From Micromonospora matsumotoense (GTDB taxonomy: Bacteria; Actinomycetota; Actinomycetes; Mycobacteriales; Micromonosporaceae): a stretch of DNA of 64,000 nt. How positions within the stretch are numbered: the first letter of the stretch is position 1; each line of letters opens with the position of its first letter. Below are positions 17,400-25,627 of this stretch, one piece after another. The position numbers were made by a program, and so were the translations under genes. The notes below the pieces were generated by a model, which had not been told where the DNA came from, did not search any database, and saw only the letters and a list, made by a program, of their open reading frames with translations. Location: positions 1 through 64,000 of the forward strand of contig NZ_FMCU01000005.1 in NCBI RefSeq assembly GCF_900091525.1, written 5' to 3'.

Positions 17400-17775
17400 C
17401 GTTCACCACCGTTCCGGCTCGGGTGGTAGTTTTTCCCACCAGCGCGTCCGGCGGGTACTGCTGCTCCAGCACCCCGTCCGGCGGGTACTGCTGCTCCAGC
17501 ACCCTGTCCGGCACCTTGTGGTGGTGGCGGTAACCGATCACGTTGCCGTAGAGCAACCCCGAGGCCGCACCTCCGCCCCCGAGCAGCCGGCGTAACGGGG
17601 CGCCGGGACGCAGCAGGTGAGCCTGACCGGCGACCTCGTTGATCGTCCGGGGCCGCATCCGAGCCGCCAGGGGGCCACTGACGGGCAACATCCCAGCTGG
17701 CCAAAGGTCGGCGGATGGGGCAGGGACGGACTGCGCGGGCAACTCGAACAGTGTCTCGACACCGCCCCCGGCTGT
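17400..17775 (-). pseudogene. rarA (mgsA) remnant with large internal deletion
   Basis: The frame carries [17 protein letters not shown], then [20 protein letters not shown] and [19 protein letters not shown]. This matches the extreme N-terminus of replication-associated recombination ATPase RarA just before the Walker A loop. Directly after it comes a piece resembling the extreme C-terminus ([19 protein letters not shown] ... ALVGK; RarA proteins end with a QQYxPDELVGR motif). About 300 residues including the whole AAA+ core are missing. The C-terminal part contains a tandem duplication. A complete rarA is presumably elsewhere on the chromosome. Confidence 0.65.
17445..17504. repeat. tandem duplication, 2 x 30 bp
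   Basis: Two identical 30-bp copies (17445-17474 and 17475-17504) encode the repeated decapeptide [10 protein letters not shown] on the minus strand inside the rarA remnant. The flanking base differs after the second copy. The duplication is in frame (10 codons). Confidence 0.9.
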
Positions 17776-17869
17776 GACGCTGCTCTGCTGGGACACCCCT
17801 GGTGGCCCTCCCCTTCGGTGAGCTGGGCTTGGCATGCGTCTAACCCGTCGCCCTCGAACAACCAGCCAA

Positions 17870-17920
17870 TACAACAACGGAGGTTCACCAAACCGCACGC
17901 CGAGAACCACCGTTGTTGTA
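17870..17920. repeat. 17-bp inverted repeat upstream of the methyltransferase
   Basis: Left arm 17870-17886 (TACAACAACGGAGGTTC) and right arm 17904-17920 (GAACCACCGTTGTTGTA) pair at 16 of 17 positions around a 17-base loop. Immediately after it, GTCAAT and ATTGAC form another inverted pair. The block lies 130 bp upstream of the methyltransferase gene. It could be an operator, a transcript hairpin, or the end of a mobile element. Confidence 0.6.
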
Positions 17921-18051
17921 CGTCAATATTGTCGTAGTCTTGTCATTGACCGTTCGTAGAGCGTTCGCAGCGCCACGAGCCCTTCCTCTGCAGTTCCCTG
18001 CGCGGTACGGTTGCCACCGTCGTCGCGAAGGGCAGTGAGGGCGGAGGAACA

Positions 18052-19068
18052 ATGGCAATCGACTTGCAAACGACTCGAGACATTGTCGATGTCATGACCG
18101 GCGGGTGGAAGGCGCAGGCCCTCTACACTGCGGTCAAGCTCGGATTGCCGGACCATGTGGCCGCCGGCCGGACCACCAGTGACGAGCTGGCCGAGTCGAC
18201 CGGTGCCCGCGCCGCAGGTGTACACCGTCTCATGCGGCTGCTGGTGGCGATGCGCGTGTTCGAGGGCAACGAGACGAGCGGCTATCGCAGCACCCCGATG
18301 AGCGAGGCCCTGCGCTCCGGTTCGCCATCGATGCGCGACATGTGCCTGTTACACGGCGAGGAGTACTACGCCGCGTGGGGGCACGCCCACAGCTCCATCA
18401 GCTCGGTGAGCTCCGGCTTCGAGGCCGTCTACGGCAGCTCCTTCTATGATTACCTGAGCGAGGACGCGGACACCGCCCGACGGTTCCAGGGCACCCTCAA
18501 CGCTGGCAACATGTTCTTCCACAAGGTGCCGGACGCCTTCGACTTCACCGGAAGCAAGACCATCGTGGACGTCGGCGGCGGCGGCGGGCACCTGCTCGCC
18601 ACGATCCTCGCGGCCACGCCCGATGCCAAGGGCGTGCTGTTCGACCGCGAGCACATGATGCCCAGGGCCGGCGAACACCTAGCCGCAACCGTCGGCCTTG
18701 ACCGCGTCACCCTCGTCGGCGGCGACATGTTCACCGGCGTACCGACGGGCGGCGACGTCTACATCCTGTCCCGTGCGTTGGCCGGATGGAAGGACGACGC
18801 GGTCGTCCAGGCCTTCGAGAACTGTCGCCGAGCAATGTCGGGCCCGGCGGCACGGCTGCTGATCCTCGACCGCTTCGTCGTAGATGACAACTCGTCCGTG
18901 CTACCAGCCCTGTGGGACCTACACCTACTGATGATCACCGGTGGCGCGCATCGAAGCCTCCGCCATGTCACCGAGCTACTGGACCGCGCCGGGCTGAACG
19001 TCGAGCGGACCGGCGAGCTGCCAATGGAGCACGTCGCCGTCGTCGCCTCACCGCGCCACGCACCCTGA
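18052..19068 (+). CDS. SAM-dependent methyltransferase, PhzM-like (acetylserotonin-OMT family)
   Basis: 338 residues, GAGGAACA upstream of the ATG. The N-terminal winged-helix dimerisation domain (VMTGGWKAQALYTAVKLGLP ... RLMRLLVAMRVF) and SAM-binding motif I (TIVDVGGGGGHLLATIL, about residue 165) place it in the methyltransf_2 family, as is PhzM. In plant-type O-methyltransferases a His in an HDW-like motif is the general base. Here the segment reads LSRALAGWKDDAV, with no His, which fits an N-methyltransferase or altered chemistry. It stands 1.5 kb from phzF, across a scrambled stretch. Phenazine-1-carboxylate or its carboxamide is the likely substrate by context only. Confidence 0.82.
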   Translation: MAIDLQTTRDIVDVMTGGWKAQALYTAVKLGLPDHVAAGRTTSDELAESTGARAAGVHRLMRLLVAMRVFEGNETSGYRSTPMSEALRSGSPSMRDMCLLHGEEYYAAWGHAHSSISSVSSGFEAVYGSSFYDYLSEDADTARRFQGTLNAGNMFFHKVPDAFDFTGSKTIVDVGGGGGHLLATILAATPDAKGVLFDREHMMPRAGEHLAATVGLDRVTLVGGDMFTGVPTGGDVYILSRALAGWKDDAVVQAFENCRRAMSGPAARLLILDRFVVDDNSSVLPALWDLHLLMITGGAHRSLRHVTELLDRAGLNVERTGELPMEHVAVVASPRHAP

Positions 19069-19146
19069 CTGGACGCACCGTCGGCGGCTACATCGGCATC
19101 CCGAAAGCCGGATAGGAACACCTACCCACCAGGGCAGACAGGTAAC

Positions 19147-19303
19147 GTGGCCTCGGAGTATTCAGCTGCGGAGATGATCCGGGACGGGATGGGGGCAGAG
19201 GCGGAGGGGCGGCCTGTCGACGCGCGGGCGTTCTTCGCACAGGCATGGGCGAGTCGTATGGGCGACTACGAGGCTTGCGTCGCGGCGCACTATCTGGCTC
19301 GGC
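19147..19303 (+). pseudogene. N-terminal fragment of a small hypothetical protein
   Basis: The frame starting at 19147 reads SAAEMIRDGMGAEAEGRPVD, ARAFFAQAWASRMGDYEACV and AAHYLARL. This looks like the beginning of TPR-like actinobacterial proteins of the type with a xAxxFxxAWxxxxDDYxxCVAAHxLAR pattern. The resemblance stops at about 19303, where the sequence switches to a gene fragment on the opposite strand. The downstream codons to 19422 are therefore not part of the original protein. Confidence 0.5.
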
Positions 19304-19560
19304 TCGTAGTTCGCGTACTGGAGCAGGTCGAGCACGCTTCTCATCCCGGCGGTCAGGTACCGCAAGTTCAGGGCTCCGCCGCCGTGCCGGTCGTCGAGGC
19401 GCCTCAGCGCGGAGACGTGTGAGCAGAGAAGTTCGACCTGTTCGGGCAAAACGCGTTCGCGGCCGGCTTGGTCGCGTGGCGTGAAGACGGCACCTCGGAG
19501 CTGGTGGAGCACCGCCATGGTCAGGTCGGGGCCGGAGGAGCCGACGAACGAAGTGTGTGG
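19304..19560 (-). pseudogene. C-terminal region of a XRE-type regulator, fragment
   Basis: On the minus strand, LPEQVELLCSHVSALRRLDD, RHGGGALNLRYLTAGMRSVL and DLLQYANYEPS resemble the sensor region that follows the HTH in a large group of actinobacterial XRE regulators (pattern HVxxLRRLDDRxGGG...). No HTH and no complete C-terminus are present. It abuts the plus-strand fragment ending at 19303, marking a junction. No start or stop of its own is meaningful. Confidence 0.45.
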
Positions 19561-20134
19561 TGTCGTGGCGGTGGCGCTGAGATCGCTGAGCCGAAGCCGC
19601 CGCCCAACTCGTACCCCGCCGACGCCGACCAGCCGAGTAACCACCAACACCCCGCGGGGACGTCCCCGTCCGAGGCCGCTCCCGTGACCGATTCCCGCGA
19701 GATCCGCAGCGGTCTCCTGTTGGCCACTTCCTGAGTCGGCCCCCCGCAGCGCCGGTGAGGCTCCTTCCGCTTCTGGCACGCCTACTTCGGTCCCAGTCCC
19801 GGAGGTGGAATGAGATACAGGCCAGGATCGCCGGTGGGGGCGGTGTCCGGAGACCGCACCGTGAGGAACCGAACATCCGCCCCTGGGCCGGTCGGACACC
19901 ACCTCCGACCGGCCGCAGCATACAGCCGTGAACTTGATGGTCCGCGACGCACTCGTCAAGAAGGCACCCGAGACAGCGAACCCTGCCGTGACGATGGGCT
20001 GGTGCCCGTCGCCCCTGCCATTCCCGGGGCGGGTGCGCGGCAGGTGCTCGCAGAAAGAGCCTCGAATCCGACAATCCTCGCACAGGAGGGTGGTCGACTA
20101 AGGCGATGATGGTCTATCTTTGCAGTTCAGAGGG
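19561..20134. other. stretch without recognisable genes
   Basis: Frames on both strands are short or random in composition and no family could be recognised. It separates the fragment-rich region from the tRNA gene and may contain further unrecognisable debris. Confidence 0.5.
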
Positions 20135-20206
20135 TGGGCCGCCTGGGACTCGAACCCAGAACCTAAGGATTAAAAGTCCTCAGCTCTGCCATTGAGCTAA
20201 CGGCCC
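20135..20206 (-). tRNA. tRNA-Lys (anticodon TTT)
   Basis: A full cloverleaf of 72 bases can be folded on the minus strand. The acceptor stem is GGGCCGT/GCGGCCC (with one T-G pair), the D arm GCTC...GAGC, and the anticodon stem GAGGA/TCCTT around loop CTTTTAA (anticodon TTT). The T arm is CTGGG-TTCGAGT-CCCAG and the discriminator base A. CCA is not encoded. Its 3' end faces the fragment-rich phenazine region to the left, the usual orientation for integration of a genomic island. Confidence 0.95.
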
Positions 20207-20396
20207 GCTGCGCCACAGATTACCCGAACTCCTCCCTCGGGTTGGGTTCGCCCGAGGCTCGCCCTGCGACACGGTGTGCCTGACCATGCTGGTGCGGTGC
20301 GGGCGTGGCACCCTGCGCGCTGTCGCCGCCGGCAACCTTCCTGGCCATCCCCCTAGGTGGACACTGTCCGGCGGCGGCCAACCGGACCGCCCGGAC

Positions 20397-21075
20397 TCAG
20401 CCCCGCGCTGCGGACGCGTCGGACGGAGCGTGTTCGGCGCCCGCCGACTTCGCGGTGCGCGGGGTACGCAGGACGAACGCGGCGACCAGCAGCGACACGA
20501 CCACGAAGACGGCGCTGAGGGTGTGCGCCAGCCGGAAACCGCCGGGAGCGCGTCCGCCTGGCTGTGCCGGTCGGCGAGCAGCGACGCTGTCCGGGAGGCG
20601 GCCACGGTCGCCAGTACGGCGGTGCCGAGCGACGCGCCGACCTGCTGGGTCTGGCCCGTTCGGCGGCGTCCTGGAACAGCGTGATGATCATGCCCAGGGC
20701 CACGGCGGACGCGAGCGCACCGCCGACCCCTTGGACGAAGCGGAACGTCACCAGGGCCGATGGCGTGGAGGCGACCCCGCAGGCGAGAGACGCGGCGGTG
20801 AAGACTGCGAGTCCGACGATGAAGACCTGCTTGCTGCCCAACAGGTCGCCGAGCCGTCCGGAGAGCAGCACCAGGCCGGCGAAGGCGATCAGGTACGAGT
20901 TCACCACCCAGGCCAGGCCGGACTGGGTGAAACCGAGGTCCTGCTGGATGGTGGGCAGGGCAACCGTGACGATGGAGCCATCCAGGATGATCATCAGGTT
21001 GCCGGCGCAGAGAGTGCCCAGCGCCAACCAGCGTGACGTGGAGGGCTGAGCGGGCGGCGGGGCGGGCGTGGTCAT
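20397..21075 (-). pseudogene. DHA2-type MFS drug exporter with large internal deletion
   Basis: From the ATG at 21075 the first five membrane helices are normal (LGTLCAGNLMIILDGSIVTV, ALPTIQQDLGFTQSGLAWVV, NSYLIAFAGLVLLSGRLGDL, GVASTPSALVTFRFVQGVGG). After FQDAAERA the reading leaves the frame. The pieces QQVGASLGTAVLATVAAS (second frame) and GGFRLAHTLSAVFVVVSLLV ... RTPRTAKSAGAEHAPSDASA (third frame) match the last two helices and tail, ending at TGA 20397-20399. About 250 residues in the middle are gone and at least two frame changes remain, so no transporter can be made. A HxlR regulator gene is divergent. Confidence 0.75.
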
Positions 21076-21204
21076 CCGGGCCTTTCCGTCACGAGGGCCG
21101 GTACGGAGCCGGGCACGCCGACATGCGCCCGTACGCCATGGGCCACTGTTTGTTACAGCAGCCATCATGTGTGACCATCGAGCGCGTCGTGAGGAGGCAC
21201 TTTC

Positions 21205-21618
21205 GTGTCCCAGAGGAACCTCCGTGTTATCCATGAGCCCGCAGACGAACGCCCGGTCTGCACTGTCCTCGAGGCGTTGAACCGGATCAGCGGCAAGTGG
21301 GCCATCGGCATCCTGCTCAACGTCAGCCACGGTCCGGCCCGCTTCACCGAGCTGGAGAGGGCGGTCCCGGGCATCAGCCGCCGCATGCTCACGCTGACCC
21401 TGCGCAGCCTCGAACGCGACGGGCTGATCTCCCGCACCGTGTACGCGACCGTGCCGCCGAGGGTCGAATACCGGGCGACCGACATGGCGGTCGAGTTGTA
21501 CAGCTCGCTTGCGGCCCTCACGCACTGGGCCGAGCGCCATCGCGAGGCGATTGCCGAGTCCCGCGAGGCGTACGACCGCGCCCACGGCCGGCCGACCGAC
21601 GCGGGCCCCGACTGCTGA
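21205..21618 (+). CDS. HxlR-family transcriptional regulator
   Basis: 137 residues, GTG start with GAGGAGGCAC upstream. VCTVLEALNRISGKWAIGIL, GPARFTELERAVPGISRRML and TLTLRSLERDGLISRTVYAT are the HxlR winged-helix signature, and PRVEYRATDMAVEL is the C-terminal dimer helix region. It normally would repress itself and the divergent exporter, but that exporter (20397-21075) is now a pseudogene, leaving the regulator without its obvious target. The 129-bp gap between them contains a short inverted pair CTGT-TTGTT-ACAG at 21146-21158. The gene is intact. Confidence 0.88.
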   Translation: MSQRNLRVIHEPADERPVCTVLEALNRISGKWAIGILLNVSHGPARFTELERAVPGISRRMLTLTLRSLERDGLISRTVYATVPPRVEYRATDMAVELYSSLAALTHWAERHREAIAESREAYDRAHGRPTDAGPDC

Positions 21619-21629
21619 GGGACGTCTGA

Positions 21630-21715
21630 TCAACGTATTTCGTAGTGGTATGTGTTCTGGGGGTCAGCTTTGTAGTCGCGGGCGAGGCGGCGGTGCCGCA
21701 TGAGCTGGCCGAGGG
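21630..21715 (-). mobile_element. short transposase C-terminal remnant
   Basis: A 28-codon piece, LGQLMRHRRLARDYKADPQN, ending at TGA 21630-21632, resembles the WLMRHRRLVRDYE block at the C-terminus of IS5-family transposases. It runs directly into the 3' end of the siderophore ATPase gene. Too short for certainty. Confidence 0.35.
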
Positions 21716-21726
21716 GGCGTTCCACG

Positions 21727-22536
21727 TCAGCCGGCGACCGGTTCCCGGGTGTCGGCGGGGACGACCATGGGTGCGCCGGTGACCGGGTCGGGGACGACCT
21801 GGTTCGGCATCCCGAAGACCTCGGCGACGAGCCCGGCATCGACAGTCGACGCCGGATCGCCCTCGGCCACGATCCGGCCGTCGCGCATCGCCACCAGGTG
21901 GGTGGCGTACCGGGCCGCATGGTTGAGGTCGTGCAGCACGGCCACCACGGTGCGGCCCTGGGTGACCAGGCGGTGCAGCACGTTGAGCACGTCGATCTGG
22001 TGCGCCACGTCCAGGTAGGTGGTGGGCTCGTCGAGCAGGACGAGGGGCGTCTCCTGGGCCAGCACCATGGCGATCCAGGCCCGCTGGCGTTGCCCGCCGG
22101 AGAGTTCGTCGACCCGGCGGTCGGCCAGGTCGGTGGTGCCGGTGTCGGCCAGGGCCGACTCGACGGCGTCCTCGTCGGTGTGGGAGAAGCGGCGCAGCAC
22201 CCGCTGGTGGGCGTAGCGGCCCCGGCCGACCAGCTCCCGCACGGTGATGCCGTCGGGGGCGGTCATGGCCTGCGGCAGGAGCGCGATCCGGCGGGCGCGT
22301 TCCTTCGCCGGCAGGGTGCCGAGGTCCGCTCCGTCGAGCAGGACCCGGCCCACGGCGGGGCGGAGCAGCCCGGCGAGGGCCCGCAGCAGCGTCGACTTGC
22401 CGCAGGCATTCGGCCCGATGAGCACGGTGAACGAGCCGTCCGGCACCGCGAACGACAGGTCCGCGCTGACGATCCGCTGGTCGTAGCGGAGGGTGACGTC
22501 ATCCGCCCGCAGCCGCGCGGTCAGCTGGTCGACCAT
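21727..22536 (-). CDS. siderophore ABC transporter ATP-binding protein (FecE/FepC type)
   Basis: 269 residues. Walker A is VLIGPNACGKSTLLRALAGL, the signature LSGGQRQRAWIAMVLAQETP and Walker B LVLLDEPTTYLDVAHQIDVL; the closing histidine is in VVAVLHDLNHAARYATHLVA. The TTYLDVAHQ variant and overall length are typical of ferric-siderophore importers. It is the last gene of the four-gene operon and its ATG overlaps the preceding permease gene by 16 bases. It energises import of a ferric siderophore across the cytoplasmic membrane. Control is by the iron box at 25628-25646 in front of the operon. Confidence 0.93.
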   Translation of the reverse strand: MVDQLTARLRADDVTLRYDQRIVSADLSFAVPDGSFTVLIGPNACGKSTLLRALAGLLRPAVGRVLLDGADLGTLPAKERARRIALLPQAMTAPDGITVRELVGRGRYAHQRVLRRFSHTDEDAVESALADTGTTDLADRRVDELSGGQRQRAWIAMVLAQETPLVLLDEPTTYLDVAHQIDVLNVLHRLVTQGRTVVAVLHDLNHAARYATHLVAMRDGRIVAEGDPASTVDAGLVAEVFGMPNQVVPDPVTGAPMVVPADTREPVAG

Positions 22537-23597
22537 CGGGTCCTCCTGATCTCGTGGACGAGCAACCAGAGCAGGTACGCGCCGCCGAGGGTGACCGTCA
22601 CCACTCCCACCGGCACGGTCAGCGGGATGACGTGTTGGGCGATCAGGTCGGAGCCGAGCAGCAGCAACGCCCCGACCACGGCGGTGGCGGCGAGCGGCAG
22701 TCCCGGTGCCCGGACGAGGCGGCGGGCGATCTGCGGGGCGGCCAGGGCGACGAAGGAGATCGGGCCGGCGACCGTGGTGACGGCGCTGACCAGGACGACC
22801 GCGATGACCACGAGGGTGGCGCGGTTCCGGTCGACCGCGACTCCGCTGGCGGCGGCGATGTCGTCACCCAGTTCGAGTTGGGCCAGGGCCGCCGCCCACA
22901 GTGGGGTGACGGCCAGCAGCACCAGGATGATCCCGACGGCGGGCCAGACCACCTCGGCGGTGGCGGTGTTGAGGGAGCCGGCGCCCCAGGCGGCGGCGAA
23001 GAGTGCCGTCTCCAGGTCGGCGCGGAGCAGCAGCCAGGTGTTGGTGGCGGCGAGCATCGAGGAGACGCCGACGCCGACGACGATGAACCGGAACCCGGAG
23101 AGCCCGTCCCGGTAGGCGAGCAGGTAGATCGCCAGGGCCGCCAGCAGGCCGCCGGCGAGTGAGCCGAGCATCAGCAGGTGCCACCCGCCGCCGAGCAGCA
23201 GCAGGGCGATCAGCATGCCCGAGAACGAGCCGTTGGCCAGGCCGATGATGTCCGGGCTGGCCAACGGGTTGCGGGTGATGGTCTGGAAGATCGCCCCGGC
23301 GACACCGAGCGCCGCGCCGAAGGTGACGGCGGCGGCGATGCGGGGCAGCCGCCACTCCAGCACGACGGTGCGGGTCAGCCCGTCGATCCGGCCGCCGAGC
23401 ACGCCGAGCACCTCGTCGAGGCGGAGCGGGAAGTCGCCCAGCCAGAGGCCGACCACCGCCAGCGCCGAGACGAGGAGCGCGGCGGTGGCGCAGACGGCGG
23501 CCTCGCGTACCCCGACGGCCACGTGCCGGCGGTCGGTGCCGAGCACCAGCCGGCGACGTCCGCCGGTCAGCCGGACCGGCCGGGTCCCGGCGCTCAC
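22521..23597 (-). CDS. siderophore ABC transporter permease (FecCD family), second subunit
   Basis: 358 residues, starting at a GTG whose GTGA overlaps the stop of the first permease. FecCD-family features: RTVVLEWRLPRIAAAVTFGA, LGVAGAIFQTITRNPLASPD, IIGLANGSFSGMLIAL, VAGPISFVALAAPQIARRLV (coupling helix region) and LTVPVGVVTVTLGGAYLLWL. About nine to ten membrane helices are expected. With the partner permease it forms the heterodimeric channel. A much longer open frame extends upstream but is only antisense coding noise from the neighbouring genes. Confidence 0.92.
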   Translation of the reverse strand: MSAGTRPVRLTGGRRRLVLGTDRRHVAVGVREAAVCATAALLVSALAVVGLWLGDFPLRLDEVLGVLGGRIDGLTRTVVLEWRLPRIAAAVTFGAALGVAGAIFQTITRNPLASPDIIGLANGSFSGMLIALLLLGGGWHLLMLGSLAGGLLAALAIYLLAYRDGLSGFRFIVVGVGVSSMLAATNTWLLLRADLETALFAAAWGAGSLNTATAEVVWPAVGIILVLLAVTPLWAAALAQLELGDDIAAASGVAVDRNRATLVVIAVVLVSAVTTVAGPISFVALAAPQIARRLVRAPGLPLAATAVVGALLLLGSDLIAQHVIPLTVPVGVVTVTLGGAYLLWLLVHEIRRTRWSTS

Positions 23598-24643
23598 AGC
23601 GTGGTCGCCCGTCGGCGGCGGGCCAACGCGATCAGCACCGGCGCGCCCACGAACGCGGTGACGATGCCGACCGGCATCTCGCTCGGCAGCACGGCGATCC
23701 GACCGAGCACGTCGGCCAGCAGCACCAGGGCCCCGCCGGCCAGCAGGGAGCCGGCGAGGATCCTGCGCTGGTCGGTGCCGACGCCCCAGCGCACCAGGTG
23801 CGGCACCACGAGCCCGACGAACGAGATGGGGCCGGCGACGGCGCTCGCCCCACCGGCGAGCAGGGTCACCGCACCGAGCACGAGCAACCGGGTCCGGACC
23901 AGGCTGACGCCCTGGGCGGCGGCCAGGTCCGGACCGAGCGCCAGCGCGTTGAGGCTGCTCGCCGCGAGCAGCGCGGCGAGCAGCCCGGCCACGATCAGGG
24001 GCAGCACGGGGAGCAGCACGGCGGTGTCGCGTTCGAGCAGGCTGCCGGCGTTCCAGCCGCGCATCCGGTCGAAGGTGTCGGGGTGGGTGAGGGTGATCCC
24101 GGTGGTCAGTCCGGCCAGCACGGCACCGGTCGCCACCCCGGTCACCAGCAGCCGGGTCGGGGTGGCCCGCAGGTCTGCGGCACCGCCGACGGCGTAGACG
24201 GCGACGGCGACCAGCAGCGCGCCGAGCAGGGCGAGCCACATGTAGGCGGCCGGCGAGGTGATCCCGAAGAAGGCGATGCCCGCCGCGACGAACGCGGCGG
24301 CGCCGGCGTTGACGCCGAGGATGCCCGGCTCGGCGAGCGCGTTGCGGGTGAACGCCTGCATCAGGGCCCCGGCCACCCCGAGTCCGGCACCGACCAGCAG
24401 CCCGGCGAGGGTGCGCGGCAGGCGTTGCCCCCAGACGACGTACTGCGCGGTGTCGCTGCCCGCGCCCCGCAACGTCGCCCAGATGTCCGCCGGGGGCACC
24501 GGGTTCGCGCCCACGAAGACCGACAACACCAGCGACCCCAGCAGTACGACGACCGCCCCGACCAGCCAGCGCCGGGTGGTACGCCGACGCGCGGCACGGC
24601 CGGTGGTCGGCGGTGCCGCGCGGGCGGGTGTGGTGGTGGTCAA
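23594..24643 (-). CDS. siderophore ABC transporter permease (FecCD family), first subunit
   Basis: 349 residues from a TTG start at 24643, chosen because it overlaps the stop of the substrate-binding gene (TTGA) and no better in-frame start is near. RRTTRRWLVGAVVVLLGSLV starts helix 1. WGQRLPRTLAGLLVGAGLGV, AGALMQAFTRNALAEPGILG, VNAGAAAFVAAGIAFFG, VAGPISFVGLVVPHLVRWGV and PVGIVTAFVGAPVLIALARR are standard FecCD blocks. It pairs with the following permease in the cytoplasmic membrane. The TTG start may reduce its translation unless coupled. Confidence 0.9.
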   Translation of the reverse strand: MTTTTPARAAPPTTGRAARRRTTRRWLVGAVVVLLGSLVLSVFVGANPVPPADIWATLRGAGSDTAQYVVWGQRLPRTLAGLLVGAGLGVAGALMQAFTRNALAEPGILGVNAGAAAFVAAGIAFFGITSPAAYMWLALLGALLVAVAVYAVGGAADLRATPTRLLVTGVATGAVLAGLTTGITLTHPDTFDRMRGWNAGSLLERDTAVLLPVLPLIVAGLLAALLAASSLNALALGPDLAAAQGVSLVRTRLLVLGAVTLLAGGASAVAGPISFVGLVVPHLVRWGVGTDQRRILAGSLLAGGALVLLADVLGRIAVLPSEMPVGIVTAFVGAPVLIALARRRRATTL

Positions 24644-25578
24644 CTCGACGCGGCGAGGATGCGTTCGAGGTCGTCGAGGACGGCCTGTCCACCGACCGTG
24701 CCGACCCCGGTGATCCAGAACGACTGGTCGACCAGGTGCAGGCGGGGGAAGGCGGCGGCGTTGGCGGTGACCGAGGCGGGGATGGTGCTGCGGTCGTTGA
24801 CGTCGACGGTGGTGACGAAGACGTGGTCGGCCTTGGCCTCCAGCACCCGTTCCGGGGAGATGTCGACCGAGATGGAGTTCTCCCAGTCGCGCTCGGGGGT
24901 CTTGAAGCCGACGCACTCCAGCGCGCTGCCCGCGAACGAGGTGGGTCCGTAGAGGGTGAGGACGCCGTCGCGGGGGCGGATGAGTTGGGCGCTCTTACCG
25001 GCGGTGCCGAACTTCTTGGCGATGTCGGCGCACCGCTGCCGGTAGCCGGTGAGCAGTTTGTCGGCGGAGTCCGCGCCGCCGAGCGTGGTCGCGGTGAAGC
25101 GGACGTTGTCCTGCCACGGGTCCGTCTGGGTGGCCATGAACACGGTCGGGGCGACATCGGTGAGCTGCTGGTAGAGGGCGGAGTGCCGGGACTCGGTGCC
25201 GATGATCAGGTCGGGCTTGAGGGCCGCGATCTTCTGCACGTTGGGTTCCTGGACGGTGCCGACGGTGGTGATGCCGCTGGCCTTGTCCCCGAGGTACTTG
25301 GGCACCCCGGCGGCCTCGTTCAGCACGGCCGCGCCGACCGGGGTGATCTGCAGCGCGATGGCGGTGTCGAGCTGGACCGGTTCGAGGACGACGACCCGGG
25401 TCGGGGTGGTCGGTACGTCGGTCTTGCCGCGCGCGTGGTCGACGGTTCTGGTGTCGCCGACGCTGCCCGCCGGGTCGGAGTCGTCGGAGCCGCAGGCGGC
25501 CACGGCGAGCACGGCCGCCGAGGCGACGGTGAGGGCGAGAAGACGTCGGCGGATTGTTCGAGGGGCTGGCGTGCGCAT
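24640..25578 (-). CDS. iron-siderophore substrate-binding lipoprotein
   Basis: 312 residues. The signal sequence RTIRRRLLALTVASAAVLAV ends in a lipobox with AACGSDD, so Cys29 or so would be lipid-modified. The periplasmic-binding fold of the FepB/FhuD type follows: GKTDVPTTPTRVVVLEPVQL, DTAIALQITPVGAAVLNE, IAALKPDLIIGTESRHSALY, and the C-terminal DHVFVTTVDVND ... GGQAVLDDLERIL. It captures a ferric siderophore outside the membrane and hands it to the two permeases. First gene of the operon, 50 bp behind the iron box. Ligand type (catecholate or hydroxamate) cannot be told. Confidence 0.92.
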   Translation of the reverse strand: MRTPAPRTIRRRLLALTVASAAVLAVAACGSDDSDPAGSVGDTRTVDHARGKTDVPTTPTRVVVLEPVQLDTAIALQITPVGAAVLNEAAGVPKYLGDKASGITTVGTVQEPNVQKIAALKPDLIIGTESRHSALYQQLTDVAPTVFMATQTDPWQDNVRFTATTLGGADSADKLLTGYRQRCADIAKKFGTAGKSAQLIRPRDGVLTLYGPTSFAGSALECVGFKTPERDWENSISVDISPERVLEAKADHVFVTTVDVNDRSTIPASVTANAAAFPRLHLVDQSFWITGVGTVGGQAVLDDLERILAASS

Positions 25579-25627
25579 GGTGCGAGGTTCCCGTCTGACT
25601 ACTTACGGTGATTGCTCACTAACGTTT

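Noticed and set aside
21700..23115. 471-codon plus-strand open frame across the siderophore ATPase and permease
   Set aside because: Reads as low-complexity sequence antisense to well-defined ABC transporter genes.
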